Positions 32,623-44,950 of a stretch of 64,000 nucleotides of DNA are shown here, in pieces. The stretch is from Candidatus Competibacter phosphatis (GTDB taxonomy: Bacteria > Pseudomonadota > Gammaproteobacteria > Competibacterales > Competibacteraceae). The DNA is taken from assembly GCF_012939995.1 (NCBI RefSeq), contig NZ_SPMZ01000031.1:29007-93006 (forward strand), in the 5' to 3' direction. Made by a program: the position numbers and the translations under genes. The notes below the pieces were generated by a model, which was given only the letters and a program-made list of their open reading frames with translations, had not been told where the DNA came from and made no database searches. How positions within the stretch are numbered: the first letter of the stretch is position 1; the number at the start of each line of letters is the position of its first letter.

Positions 32623-33624
32623 TCACAGATAGTCGCCCTTGTAACTTTCCAGTGTCTTGATGTAGTTGGCGCGCTCGAACGCGGTCGGATCGGCGACCTT
32701 GCGCTGGCTCATCGAACCTTTCATCTGCTGTACCGACGTGTAGCGGTGCAGTTCCATCCAGGTCCGCAAGCCATTGTGCAGGGTACCGATATAATCGATG
32801 CCGTTCTTGAGCAGGGCCGAGGTGGTCATCACCACGTCGGCGCCCGCCATCAGATACTTGACCACCTCGGTCGCACTTTGCACGCCGCGGGTGGCGCCCA
32901 GCGAGGCACGCAACCGTCCGTGCAGAATGGCGATCCACAGCAATGGCAGGCGAATCTCGTCCGGCGTGCTCAATTGCAGGTTCGGCGCCACTTCCAGCTT
33001 GTCCAGATCGAAATCGGGCTGGTAGAAGCGGTTGAACAACACCAGGGCGTCGGCGCCGGCGTCGTCCAGCGCCTTGGCCATCGAGCCGATGGCGCTGAAA
33101 AACGGATTCAGCTTGACCGCCACCGGCACGGTCACCGCCGCCTTCACCGCCTTGACGATCCCGACGTAGCGCTCCTCGACCTCGCGGCCGCTGGTGGTCA
33201 GATCGGCGGGGATGTAGTAGATGTTCAGTTCGATCCCCTTCGCTCCCGCCTCCTGCATCAACTGCGCATATTCGATCCAACCGGTGTTGGTGATGCCGTT
33301 GAGGCTGCCGATGATCGGGATGTCCACCGCCGCCGACGCCTGCCGCAGCAGTTCCAGGTAGTTGTCCGGACCAACGGTGTAATCATCCACTTCCGGGAAG
33401 TAGTTCAACGACTCGGCGAAACTCTCGGTGCCGGCGGTCATCAGGTACTCCAGCGCCGCGCTCTCGTGTTTCAACTGCTCCTCGAACAGCGAAAACATGA
33501 CCACGGCCGCCGCGCCGGCGTCTTCGAGGCGCTTGATGTTGGCCACGCTCCCCGACAGCGGCGCGGCCGACGCCACGATGGGATGCTTCAGCTCCATCCC
33601 CATATAAGTGGTTGTTAAATCCAT
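32623..33624 (-). CDS. Dihydroorotate dehydrogenase-like protein
   Basis: A 333-residue FMN TIM-barrel protein of the DHOD/PyrD-like family that travels with nifJ. It has LKHPIVASAAPLSG, the substrate-side GSLNGIT and VAVKLNPFFS, and a C-terminal FMN phosphate loop (GADVVMTTSALLKNG). It is unlikely to be the essential PyrD: the context is a pyruvate:ferredoxin oxidoreductase cluster read in the same direction (69 bases after nifJ), so it may use reduced ferredoxin or supply electrons. True substrate unknown. Confidence 0.85.
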   Translation of the reverse strand: MDLTTTYMGMELKHPIVASAAPLSGSVANIKRLEDAGAAAVVMFSLFEEQLKHESAALEYLMTAGTESFAESLNYFPEVDDYTVGPDNYLELLRQASAAVDIPIIGSLNGITNTGWIEYAQLMQEAGAKGIELNIYYIPADLTTSGREVEERYVGIVKAVKAAVTVPVAVKLNPFFSAIGSMAKALDDAGADALVLFNRFYQPDFDLDKLEVAPNLQLSTPDEIRLPLLWIAILHGRLRASLGATRGVQSATEVVKYLMAGADVVMTTSALLKNGIDYIGTLHNGLRTWMELHRYTSVQQMKGSMSQRKVADPTAFERANYIKTLESYKGDYL

Positions 33625-33693
33625 GATAATTCCTTCTACGTGCAGAATGCCGATGGCTGGCGGTTCCGGCTCGCCCGGAACCGCCGCGCGCCC

Positions 33694-37331
<3,638 letters not shown>

Positions 37332-38990
37332 TCAAACCGCTTGTTCCGACGTTTCGGTCGGCGGCTCCGGAATCATCTCGATGGCGTGGCAGGGGCATTG
37401 CTCGAAACACACCGCGCAGCCCGTGCACAAATCGTAGTCGTAGCGGTAGCGATTGCCCGGCCCCAGCTTGATGACCGCATCCTCGGGGCAAGCACCGAAG
37501 CAGCCGTCGCACTCGTAGCAGTTACCGCAAGACAGGCAGCGCTTGGCCTCGTACAACGCTTCCTTCTGGTTCAGGCCACCCACCACTTCCGTGAAACTGG
37601 TCTGGCGAACTTTCATCTCCAGATGGCTCTGCGGACGCTGAGCGGCATCGGTGTAGTACCAGACGTGCAGTTTCTCGAAGGTCGCTAGATCGTGCTTGGC
37701 CGGCTTGACGTAGGATTCGCCCGTTCGCAACCAGGCATCGATATTGCGGGCGGCTTTCTTGCCGTGGCCGACCCCGATGGTCACGGTGCGATCGGAGGGC
37801 ACCATGTCGCCACCGGCGAATAGGCCCGGATAGCCGGTCATCATGTTTTCGTTGACCATCACCACGCCGTCGCTCTTGAGCTCCACGCCCGGCACCCGCG
37901 TCATGAAACTGGTGTCCACGTCCTGGCCCAGCGCCATGATCAGCGCGTCGGCTTCCAACGTCTCCAACTCGCCGGTCGGGCGCGGTCGGCCCTTCTCGTC
38001 GATTTCCATCACCTCGACGGTGAAGGTGGTTTCCTCGATATTCTTGATGGTACGCAGCCAGTGGATCTTCACGCCTTCTTCCAGCGCCTCGTCGGCCTCG
38101 AACTCAAGGGCCGGCATGTGGGCACGGTCACGGCGGTAGATGATCAACGGCTCGTAGCCCAATCGCTTGGCGACTCGGGCGGCGTCCATGGCGGTGTTGC
38201 CGCCACCATAGATGGCGACCCGGCGGCCCAGCTTGGGCGCATTGCCGGATTCCACGTCCTTGAGGAAGCTGATGGCATCGAGCATCTTGCCGGCATCGCG
38301 GGAAGGAATGTCGGTGCGCTTGCTGATATGGGCACCCACGGCGACGAACATGGCGTCGAAGTTGCCGGCCTGTTTCTCGGCCAGCAGGTCGTCAACCCGA
38401 TGGTTGAGCACGATCTTGACGCCCATGTTCTCGATACGCTTGATCTCGGCGTCCAACACATTGCGCGGCAAGCGGTAGGAGGGAATGCCGAAGTGCATCA
38501 TGCCGCCGGCGATCGGTCCAGCTTCGTGAATTTCGACACTGTGGCCCATCCGGGCCAGATGATAGGCGGCGGACAAACCACTGGGACCCGCGCCGACCAC
38601 CAACACCCGTTTGCCGCTGGGTGGGGTGGTCACCTCGAACTGCCAGTTTTCCTGCAGCGCCAGATCACCAAGAAAGCGCTCGACCGCGTGGATGCTGACC
38701 GAGGCATCCAGCCGACCCCGATTGCAGGCGCTTTCGCAGGGGTGATAACACACCCGGCCATGAATACCCGGCATCGGGTTGTTCTCGGTCAGACTCTGCC
38801 ATGCCTCCTTGAATCGGCCGGCCTGCGCATGCGCCAACCAAGCCTGAATGTTTTCTCCCGCTGGACAGGCATTGTTGCAAGTCGGCAGCAGATCCGTGTA
38901 GATCGGCCTTTGAATGCGCTGCGGACCTACGTTGCGCTTCTCGTGAGTCAGGTCCAGCGGGCGCGTCATGTTGATTGGCTTGTCTGTCAT
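37332..38990 (-). CDS. GltD-like FAD/NAD(P)H oxidoreductase with ferredoxin domain
   Basis: A 552-residue flavoprotein resembling the glutamate synthase small subunit. An N-terminal Fe-S segment (CNNACPAGENIQAW … CYHPCESACNRG), an FAD Rossmann fold (LVVGAGPSGLSAAYHL), an NADPH fold (VAIYGGGNTAMDAAR) and a C-terminal double-cluster ferredoxin (CLSCGNCYECDGCFGACP, CTGCAVCFEQCP) are visible. No glutamate synthase large subunit is adjacent; instead nifJ starts 54 bases downstream, so it most likely moves electrons between NAD(P)H and the PFOR's ferredoxin pool. First gene of the operon. Confidence 0.88.
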   Translation of the reverse strand: MTDKPINMTRPLDLTHEKRNVGPQRIQRPIYTDLLPTCNNACPAGENIQAWLAHAQAGRFKEAWQSLTENNPMPGIHGRVCYHPCESACNRGRLDASVSIHAVERFLGDLALQENWQFEVTTPPSGKRVLVVGAGPSGLSAAYHLARMGHSVEIHEAGPIAGGMMHFGIPSYRLPRNVLDAEIKRIENMGVKIVLNHRVDDLLAEKQAGNFDAMFVAVGAHISKRTDIPSRDAGKMLDAISFLKDVESGNAPKLGRRVAIYGGGNTAMDAARVAKRLGYEPLIIYRRDRAHMPALEFEADEALEEGVKIHWLRTIKNIEETTFTVEVMEIDEKGRPRPTGELETLEADALIMALGQDVDTSFMTRVPGVELKSDGVVMVNENMMTGYPGLFAGGDMVPSDRTVTIGVGHGKKAARNIDAWLRTGESYVKPAKHDLATFEKLHVWYYTDAAQRPQSHLEMKVRQTSFTEVVGGLNQKEALYEAKRCLSCGNCYECDGCFGACPEDAVIKLGPGNRYRYDYDLCTGCAVCFEQCPCHAIEMIPEPPTETSEQAV

Positions 38991-39315
38991 CGTGCTTCTC
39001 TATGCAATCGTCTGGTGGTGAAAGATGACCCTCGGCCTGGAAGGGCGGTGAGGGTCCGATGATACAACCAGCACCGTCGGTCGCGGTCGTCATGACGGTT
39101 TTTTTTAGTATGGGCAAGGCCGAAAGGTTGTACAGGGCTGGCTGTCGCGCGCGGTCATGTCGGGAGGCGTGCATGGATGGAGCCGGTCGCCCGCGCTATG
39201 CTCGCTAGTAAAGTTAGAACATTTTGCTGGAAAGTGAATGTGAGGTCGGCCATGGGCGCCCTTCGCCGCACGCTTGGCCACAACCTCGACTCGACCCACC
39301 CGAAAGGAGCATGCC
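38991..39315. other. Divergent intergenic region
   Basis: About 325 bases between the leftward redox operon and the rightward dehydrogenase gene. It should hold both promoters. I see AT-rich patches near 39095-39115 and 39208-39232 but no strong promoter match, operator palindrome or hairpin. Confidence 0.4.
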
Positions 39316-40323
39316 ATGAAAGCGCTTATCCTCCAGCAACTCGGTGGCCCCGAGCAGTTGCGCATCGACGAAATCGTCACGCCGGAACCCGGTCCCGGCC
39401 AGGTCCGCGTGCGCCTGCGCGCCGCGGCGCTCAATCGTCGCGATGTTTGGATTACCCTTGGCCAGTATCCCGGCATCCGCCTGCCGTGCATCCTCGGTTC
39501 GGATGGGGCCGGCACGATCGACGCGCTCGGCCCCGACACTCCGGCGGAGCTGCTCGATCGGCCGGTAGTCGTTTACCCCGCCTACGATTGGGGCAACGAC
39601 CCTCGCTTCCCCAGCCCGACCTTCCGGGTATTGGGAATGCCGGACCCCGGCACTTTCGCCGAATATCTCTGCGTTCCCGCCAGTCACGTTTTCGACAAAC
39701 CGGCGCATCTGAACTGGGAACAGGCCGCCGCCATCCCCTTGGCCGGGCTAACCGCCTGGCGGGCGCTGATGACCCAGGCCGCGGCGCAAGCGGGCGAAAC
39801 CGTGCTGGTCACCGGTATCGGCGGCGGGGTGGCAACCTTTGCGCTGAAGTGGGCGGTGGGGCTGGGGGCGCGGACTTTCGTCACCAGCGGCGACGACGGC
39901 AAGCTGGAACAAGCCCGACGGATGGGCGCGGCCAGCGGCGTCAACTACCGCGACGAACATTGGGCCAAACGCTTGTCCGAGCTGAGCGGCGGCGTGGACG
40001 TGGTGATCGACGGCACCGGCGGCCCCTCTTTCAAGGACTGTTTTTCGCTGCTGAAACCGGCCGGGCGGTTGGTGGTCTACGGCGCGACGGCCGGCAATCC
40101 GCCGCGAGGCCCGGAGATGGCCAAGCTGTTTTTCCGACAGGCGCGCATCATCGGCTCCACCATGGGTTCGCCCGCCGAGTTCGCCGCCATGCTGCGCTTT
40201 ATCGCCGAACATCGCATCGAACCAACGCTCGACCAGGTTTTCCCTTTCGATCAAGCGATCGCGGCTCATCAGCGGCTGCTGGCCGGCGAACAGATGGGCA
40301 AGATCGTGCTGCGGCATGGATAA
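39316..40323 (+). CDS. MDR-family zinc-type alcohol/quinone dehydrogenase
   Basis: A 335-residue medium-chain dehydrogenase/reductase. It has the GroES-like opening (MKALILQQLGGPEQL … AAALNRRDVWIT), AAAIPLAGLTAWRAL and the cofactor loop VLVTGIGGGVATFAL, where the usual AAGGVG is replaced by GIGGGV. I do not see the four structural-zinc cysteines, so it may be a quinone-reductase-like member and not a zinc alcohol dehydrogenase. AAAGGAG lies six bases before the ATG, which is preferred to the frame start at 39274. It is transcribed away from the redox operon. Confidence 0.85.
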   Translation: MKALILQQLGGPEQLRIDEIVTPEPGPGQVRVRLRAAALNRRDVWITLGQYPGIRLPCILGSDGAGTIDALGPDTPAELLDRPVVVYPAYDWGNDPRFPSPTFRVLGMPDPGTFAEYLCVPASHVFDKPAHLNWEQAAAIPLAGLTAWRALMTQAAAQAGETVLVTGIGGGVATFALKWAVGLGARTFVTSGDDGKLEQARRMGAASGVNYRDEHWAKRLSELSGGVDVVIDGTGGPSFKDCFSLLKPAGRLVVYGATAGNPPRGPEMAKLFFRQARIIGSTMGSPAEFAAMLRFIAEHRIEPTLDQVFPFDQAIAAHQRLLAGEQMGKIVLRHG

Positions 40324-40427
40324 GGTCGCCACCGAACCCGGGTCAGAGGCCAACCGGTTGGTAAATTCAAGGTCAGAAAAACCTAGTTTATTGATTTTAC
40401 TATTTTAAAAAATACCCAGTAAAACGC

Positions 40428-40456
40428 TTGACGCAACGCAATACCCATCTTATACT
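40428..40456 (+). promoter_or_regulatory. Sigma-70 promoter of small RNA unit 1
   Basis: TTGACG (40428-40433), a 17-base spacer, then TATACT (40451-40456): five of six matches in each box and ideal spacing. The 40 bases upstream are very AT-rich, as in an UP element. Transcription should begin near 40463, immediately before the first hairpin, and there is no protein start with a ribosome site downstream. Confidence 0.75.
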
Positions 40457-40462
40457 GCAATG

Positions 40463-40544
40463 CAACATTCCTAGTGAATGTTATCTCCAAATCCTCCTTT
40501 GGTGGTTCTTTGCCGGGTCAGCTCATTGCCCCGGCATTTTTTTT
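40463..40544 (+). ncRNA. Candidate small RNA 1 (tandem pair)
   Basis: An 80-base transcript predicted from promoter to terminator. It would fold into three stems: AACATTC/GAATGTT (40464-40482, 5-base loop), CCAAA/TTTGG with loop TCCTCC (40487-40502) and the GC-rich terminator (40511-40536). The middle loop is complementary to a Shine-Dalgarno sequence (GGAGGA). A second unit with the same layout and linker sequence lies 136 bases downstream. It matches no RNA family that I can name from sequence. Confidence 0.65.
40511..40544 (+). terminator. Intrinsic terminator of small RNA 1
   Basis: A perfect 7-bp stem (TGCCGGG 40511-40517, CCCGGCA 40530-40536) with a 12-base loop, followed directly by eight T (40537-40544). 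The U tail would also suit Hfq binding. Confidence 0.85.
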
Positions 40545-40563
40545 GCAACTGCAAAAAAAATTC

Positions 40564-40593
40564 TTGACGCACTGCAACAAAATCGCTTAACCT
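40564..40593 (+). promoter_or_regulatory. Weaker promoter of small RNA unit 2
   Basis: The -35 box TTGACG (40564-40569) is identical to unit 1 and lies exactly 136 bases after it. The -10 position is poor: TAACCT at 40588-40593 with an 18-base spacer matches only three consensus bases, so this copy may need an activator or be less active. Confidence 0.5.
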
Positions 40594-40598
40594 GTAGT

Positions 40599-40678
40599 CG
40601 ACATCGTGAGATGTCGTTCTTCTCCACACCTTCCTTTGGTGGTTATTTGCCGGAGCCCGCAAGCTCCGGCTTTTTTTT
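40599..40678 (+). ncRNA. Candidate small RNA 2 (tandem pair)
   Basis: Same plan as unit 1 with different stem bases but the same shape: 5' hairpin CGACATC/GATGTCG (40599-40616, loop GTGA), linker starting TCTCC, a short hairpin CACC/GGTG with pyrimidine loop TTCCTTT (40627-40641), and a terminator. The linker words TCTCC, CCTTTGGTGGTT and TTGCCGG are shared with unit 1, while both 5' stems differ in sequence but keep pairing, which looks like structure being conserved. Confidence 0.65.
40649..40678 (+). terminator. Intrinsic terminator of small RNA 2
   Basis: A perfect 8-bp stem (GCCGGAGC 40649-40656, GCTCCGGC 40663-40670), 6-base loop, then eight T (40671-40678). A textbook rho-independent terminator with no protein gene ending nearby on this strand. 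Confidence 0.9.
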
Positions 40679-40823
40679 ATGCGCGCGATCCGAACGAGCA
40701 TAAGACCATCCTCGTCCGGGTCGGGAACTTTCCCGGCAAATGGGTCCCATAGGCAAGCAAGCGGACCACGCAACCGCCAGTCCATCATCCGAGCGCATCC
40801 AACCACCTCGAAACCCGTCAACC

Positions 40824-41444
40824 ATGACCACGCGCCCAACCCGCTTCCCGCCTTATGGAAAACCCCTGGTCTTCTGCGTCAGCCTGCTGCCGCTGGTTTG
40901 GTTGTGCTGGTTGGCCTGGCAAGATCGATTGGGCGCCAATCCGGTCGAAACGCTGAGCCACCGCACCGGCGACTGGAGCCTGCGCTTCCTGCTGCTGACG
41001 CTGGCGGTGACGCCGTTGCGGCGGCTGAGTGGCTGGAACTGGCTGCTGAAGTTCCGGCGGATGCTGGGCCTGTTTGCGTTTTTCTATGTGTGCCTGCATC
41101 TTGGCGTGTACCTGATCTTCGACCAATTTTTCGATCCATCGGCCATTCTCGAAGACATCGCCAAGCGCCCTTACATCACGGTCGGCTTCGCCGGCTTCCT
41201 GCTGCTAATCCCGTTGGCCGCGACGTCCACCAACGGCATGATCAAACGGCTGGGCCGCAACTGGCAGCGCCTGCACCGGCTGGTCTACCTGATCGGCATG
41301 CTGGGCGTGGTGCATTACTGGTGGCTGGTCAAGGCCGACATCAGTGAACCGCTGCTGTATGCCGGATTGCTCACCATGTTGCTGGGGTATCGAGCATGGT
41401 GGTGGAACGTTCACTCCCCCACCGCCGCCCGCTCCACTCGCTGA
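40824..41444 (+). CDS. msrQ: Heme-binding membrane subunit MsrQ
   Basis: A 206-residue inner-membrane protein of the MsrQ (YedZ) family, which carries electrons from quinones to the periplasmic methionine sulfoxide reductase MsrP. Six hydrophobic helices, the heme-ligand histidines in [14 protein letters not shown] and [19 protein letters not shown], and the RRMLGL loop are visible. The ATG at 40824 gives the family start (an upstream frame is unsupported). The usual upstream partner msrP is absent; the tandem small RNAs lie there. Its end overlaps the convergent parC by 34 bases. Confidence 0.88.
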   Translation: MTTRPTRFPPYGKPLVFCVSLLPLVWLCWLAWQDRLGANPVETLSHRTGDWSLRFLLLTLAVTPLRRLSGWNWLLKFRRMLGLFAFFYVCLHLGVYLIFDQFFDPSAILEDIAKRPYITVGFAGFLLLIPLAATSTNGMIKRLGRNWQRLHRLVYLIGMLGVVHYWWLVKADISEPLLYAGLLTMLLGYRAWWWNVHSPTAARSTR

Positions 41445-43643
41445 AAACCGCGCGGCAACAGCTTGCCTCGCCGACCCCGCTCGCCAGCATAGCCATCCAG
41501 ATCGGCCGGTTTGAGCTTGAAATCCCGCTTGCCGGCGGTCAGTATCAAACACCGTTCCGGCGGCACGATGGCCAAGGCCAGCAGCCGTTCCTCGCCCGGC
41601 AGATCGAGAATCTTGTTGCCCTTGCCCTTGGGCAAGCGCGGCAGTTCCTTCACCGGGAACACCAACAATCGGCCGCCATCGCCGATGGCCGCCAGCCGGC
41701 CGCCATCCAGGTCGGTGACCGGTAACGGCGGCAGGATTTTCGCCTTGTCCGGCACGGTCAGCACCAGCTTGCCAGCCTTGTTGCGGCTGAGCAGATCGTC
41801 GAAGGCGCAAATGAAACCGTAACCGGCATCGGTGGCCAGCAGATACAAATCCTCGGGATTACTCAGCAACAGGCTCACGAAGCTGGCTCCATCCGGCGGG
41901 CTGAGCTTGCCGGTCAGCGGTTCGCCGTAGCCGCGCGCCGAGGCCAATCCCGCCACCGGCAGGGTGTAGGTTCGCCCGGTGGTATCCAGGAACACCGCCG
42001 ACTGATTGCTGCGCCCTTGCGCCTGGGTCAGATAACCGTCGCCGGATTTGTAGTTCAGCGCCGTGGCGTCGATCTCACGGCCCTTGGCCGCCCGCACCCA
42101 ACCCTTTTGCGACAGCACCACCACCATCGGCTCGCTGGGAGTCAAACTGGTTTCATCCAGCGCCTGCGCCGGCCGTCGTTCCACCAGCGGGCAGCGACGC
42201 GGATCGGCGTAGCGCTTGGCGTCCTCCTGGATTTCCTTGCGGATCAGTCCTTTCAAACGCTGCTCCGAGCCCAGCAATTGTTGCAACTGCGCCAGTTCCT
42301 TCCGGAGTTGATCCTGCTCGCCCCGCAGTTTCATCTCCTCCAACCGGGCCAAATGCCGCAGCTTGGTCTCCAGAATGGCCTCGGCCTGGGCATCGGACAG
42401 TTGGAAGCGGGCCATCAGCACCGCTTTGGGCTGCTCTTCGGTGCGCAGAATGCGGATCACCTCGTCCAGGTTGAGATAGGCGATCAGCAGGCCGTCGAGA
42501 ATATGCAGACGTTGTTCGACCTGATGGCGCCGGTGTTCCAACCGCCGCCGCACCGTGATCAGGCGATATTGCAGCCATTCCTCAAGAATCTGTCTGAGGT
42601 TCTTGACCTGCGGCCGGCCGTCCAGACCGATCATGTTGAGATTCGCCCGGTAGCTCTTCTCCAAATCCGTGGTGGCGAATAGGTGGTCCATCAGTAGATC
42701 CACATCCACCCGGTTGGAACGCAGCGCCAGCACCAGCCGAGTCGGGTTTTCGTGGTCGGATTCGTCGCGCAGATCCTCGACCATCGGCAACTTCTTTTCC
42801 CGCATCTGCGCGGCGATCTGTTCCATGATCCGCGCCCCGGATACCTGATGCGGCAGTGCGGAAATCACCACGTCGCCGTTTTCCCGTTCGAAGCGGGCGC
42901 GCAACCGCACCGAGCCATTGCCGGTCTGGTACAGCTTGCGGAGTTCCTCGCGGGGGGGTGACGATCTCGGCGCCACCGGGATAATCCGGCGCGGGCACGA
43001 GTTCGCAGAGGGCGTCCAGGTCGCCGTCGGGATGGTCCAGCAGATGGACACAGGCGGCGGCGATTTCACCGAGATTGTGCGGTGGGATGTCGGTGGCCAT
43101 GCCGACGGCGATGCCGGTAATGCCATTGAGCAAGACGTTCGGCAGGCGAGCGGGCAGCCGCATGGGTTCGTCCAGCGTGCCATCGAAATTGGGTATCCAG
43201 TCCACCGTGCCCTGGCCGAGTTCGGACAGCAGCACCTGCGCGAACGGCGCCAGTCGGGCTTCGGTGTAGCGCATGGCGGCGAACGACTTGGGATCGTCCG
43301 GCGAACCCCAGTTGCCCTGCCCGTCCACCAGTGGATAACGGTAGGAGAAGGGTTGGGCCATCAGCACCATGGCTTCATAGCAGGCCGAGTCGCCGTGCGG
43401 GTGGTATTTGCCGAGCACGTCGCCGACGGTACGAGCGGATTTCTTGTGCTTGGAATTGGCCGACAGCCCGAGTTCGGACATGGCGTAGATGATACGGCGC
43501 TGCACCGGTTTCAAACCGTCCCCGATGTGAGGCAAGGCCCGGTCGAGAATGACGTACATGGAATAATCCAGGTACGCTTTTTCGGTGAAGGTTTTTAGCG
43601 ATACGCGTTCGGTACTATCGGCGGCAAAGGTCGATTCGGTCAT
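41411..43643 (-). CDS. parC: DNA topoisomerase IV subunit A (one frameshift)
   Basis: ParC, about 743 residues when repaired: the breakage-reunion subunit that decatenates chromosomes with ParE. The N terminus ([26 protein letters not shown]), the catalytic-tyrosine segment [12 protein letters not shown] and the C-terminal beta-propeller are present. The frame breaks near 42955 in a run of seven C (read on the coding strand); six C give ACC CCC CGC and rejoin GGAEIVTP with [13 protein letters not shown]. The gene is essential, so a genuine break is very unlikely and a sequencing error likely. The parE gene is not adjacent. Confidence 0.93.
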
Positions 43644-43656
43644 TCAGAAATTTCGC

Positions 43657-44232
43657 TCAGGGATTGGGAAACAGTTTGGCCAAGTCGATGACGGCATCAG
43701 GGCAGAGAATCGGCGCGATCTGGCCGGCGCGGCGGCAATCTCGTTGCCGGTAGACGCCATTGATCGGCTCACGTTGGATTTCCAGTTGTCGATTCTGGAT
43801 ATCCAGTAACCAAACTTCGGGGATACCGTTTTTTGCGTACAGAGGAATTTTGACATCGCGATCATAGCGGAGCGTGCTGTCGGATATTTCGATGATGAGT
43901 AAGACATCTTCGGCATGAGGATGCGCGGTTCTGTAATAATCATTCCGCCAACGTAGCAAGGCAATATCAGGCTGAGGCTCTTCATAGCCGCCAAGTATGA
44001 CTGGATTTTGTCCAGTCACGATTGCCTTGCCATGCAGATGATAAGCAAGAAGACTCAGCAAGTGATTATTGTGCCCTGCATGTTCGCTGCCAATCGGTGC
44101 CATTTCGATAATCTCTCCATCGATCAATTCCACCCGCGAATCTTCATGCAATAAGCCAACTTCCGCCATGCGATGGTATTCGGCAACGGTCCAGCGGTGG
44201 CGCGGCCTTAAAGCCAATGCTTCTGTCATCAT
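43657..44232 (-). CDS. Uma2 family (DUF820) endonuclease-like protein
   Basis: A 191-residue Uma2/DUF820 protein of the PD-(D/E)XK nuclease superfamily. Signatures are the N-terminal WTVAEYHRMAEVGLL, VELIDGEIIEMAPIG, PDIALL and the LLIIEISDSTLRYDRDVK active-site block with IPEVWLLD. Such genes are numerous in cyanobacteria and scattered elsewhere, role unknown. AAAGGA overlaps the end of the PIN-domain gene, whose stop is two bases upstream, so it may be expressed with that toxin-antitoxin pair. Confidence 0.88.
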   Translation of the reverse strand: MMTEALALRPRHRWTVAEYHRMAEVGLLHEDSRVELIDGEIIEMAPIGSEHAGHNNHLLSLLAYHLHGKAIVTGQNPVILGGYEEPQPDIALLRWRNDYYRTAHPHAEDVLLIIEISDSTLRYDRDVKIPLYAKNGIPEVWLLDIQNRQLEIQREPINGVYRQRDCRRAGQIAPILCPDAVIDLAKLFPNP

Positions 44233-44234
44233 CG

Positions 44235-44658
44235 CTATGATTCCTTTGAATACCAGGGGACCAATTCAAAAACCTGTCCATTCTTTAAGCGATAGATTCG
44301 GAAATCTCCTTCATCGACGGTTAGAATTTGCTTCTCCCCAGTCTGATTCGCCAGCCAGACTAATGCCGCATCGGCAAAATCAATATCTTGGTCGGCGTAT
44401 TTCTGGATATAGGTGGCAATATCCAAGTAGCTGCTTACAGGAATGTCCTCTACCGTCAAACCGCCATGCGCGATCCAATCTAACAATGCCACTTTACCTG
44501 CGGCATCCAGAAAAAAAACACGTTTCCACAACCACCGGACTTACCGTTTGCAACGGTAGGCGATTACGTTGGAGATAAGTGATGGCGGCAGGATGCAAGC
44601 TATCGGCACGAATGTATAGCGCAACCAGAAATCCGGTATCAACGATCAATCGGCGCAC
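44235..44658 (-). CDS. PIN-domain toxin (one frameshift)
   Basis: A PIN-domain ribonuclease toxin of about 140 residues. The first acidic residue is in LIVDTGFLVALY, the second in VVVETCFF, and DIDFADAALVWLA and LTVDEGDF give the C-terminal acidic pair. The frame breaks in a run of eight T on the coding strand (44512-44519); seven T rejoin VETCFF with LDAAGKVALLDW. I start at the GTG at 44658, inside the last codons of the upstream antitoxin gene (20-base overlap), which is typical of toxin-antitoxin pairs. Target RNA unknown. Confidence 0.8.
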
Positions 44659-44884
44659 GAAACTGCTCTCGTAACAGGCGCTTGCTATTTCTAGCAATGT
44701 CGCCACCGTGCGTTTTGTCCGCACCGAATCCAGTCGCGCCGAGTTCGTAGGGTGTCGGCGAACCGTCGCTTAAGAGCGAATCAATGGCGCGTTTGATCGC
44801 TTCGCCTTGGGAAATTCCTTGCGCAGCGCAGTAGGCGATTAACCGGTCTTCCAAAATTTTCGGCAGATCAATGGAAAGGTTCAC
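44639..44884 (-). CDS. Ribbon-helix-helix antitoxin
   Basis: An 81-residue protein whose N terminus (MNLSIDLPKILEDRLIAYC … QGEAIKRAIDSLL) fits a ribbon-helix-helix DNA-binding fold, followed by a polar tail that would bind the toxin. The start is a GTG with GAGG nine bases upstream. It overlaps the PIN gene by 20 bases, so the pair probably forms an autoregulated type II toxin-antitoxin module. Confidence 0.75.
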   Translation of the reverse strand: MNLSIDLPKILEDRLIAYCAAQGISQGEAIKRAIDSLLSDGSPTPYELGATGFGADKTHGGDIARNSKRLLREQFRAPIDR

Positions 44885-44950
44885 CGTTCTTTTCCTCGTC
44901 AGGATAAGGTCATTGTCCCGTTCTCGTCAGTCCTTAATGTACAATACCGG

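Noticed and set aside
37332-38990. True glutamate synthase small subunit
   Set aside because: No large subunit nearby, and a C-terminal ferredoxin plus nifJ linkage favour a ferredoxin-linked oxidoreductase.
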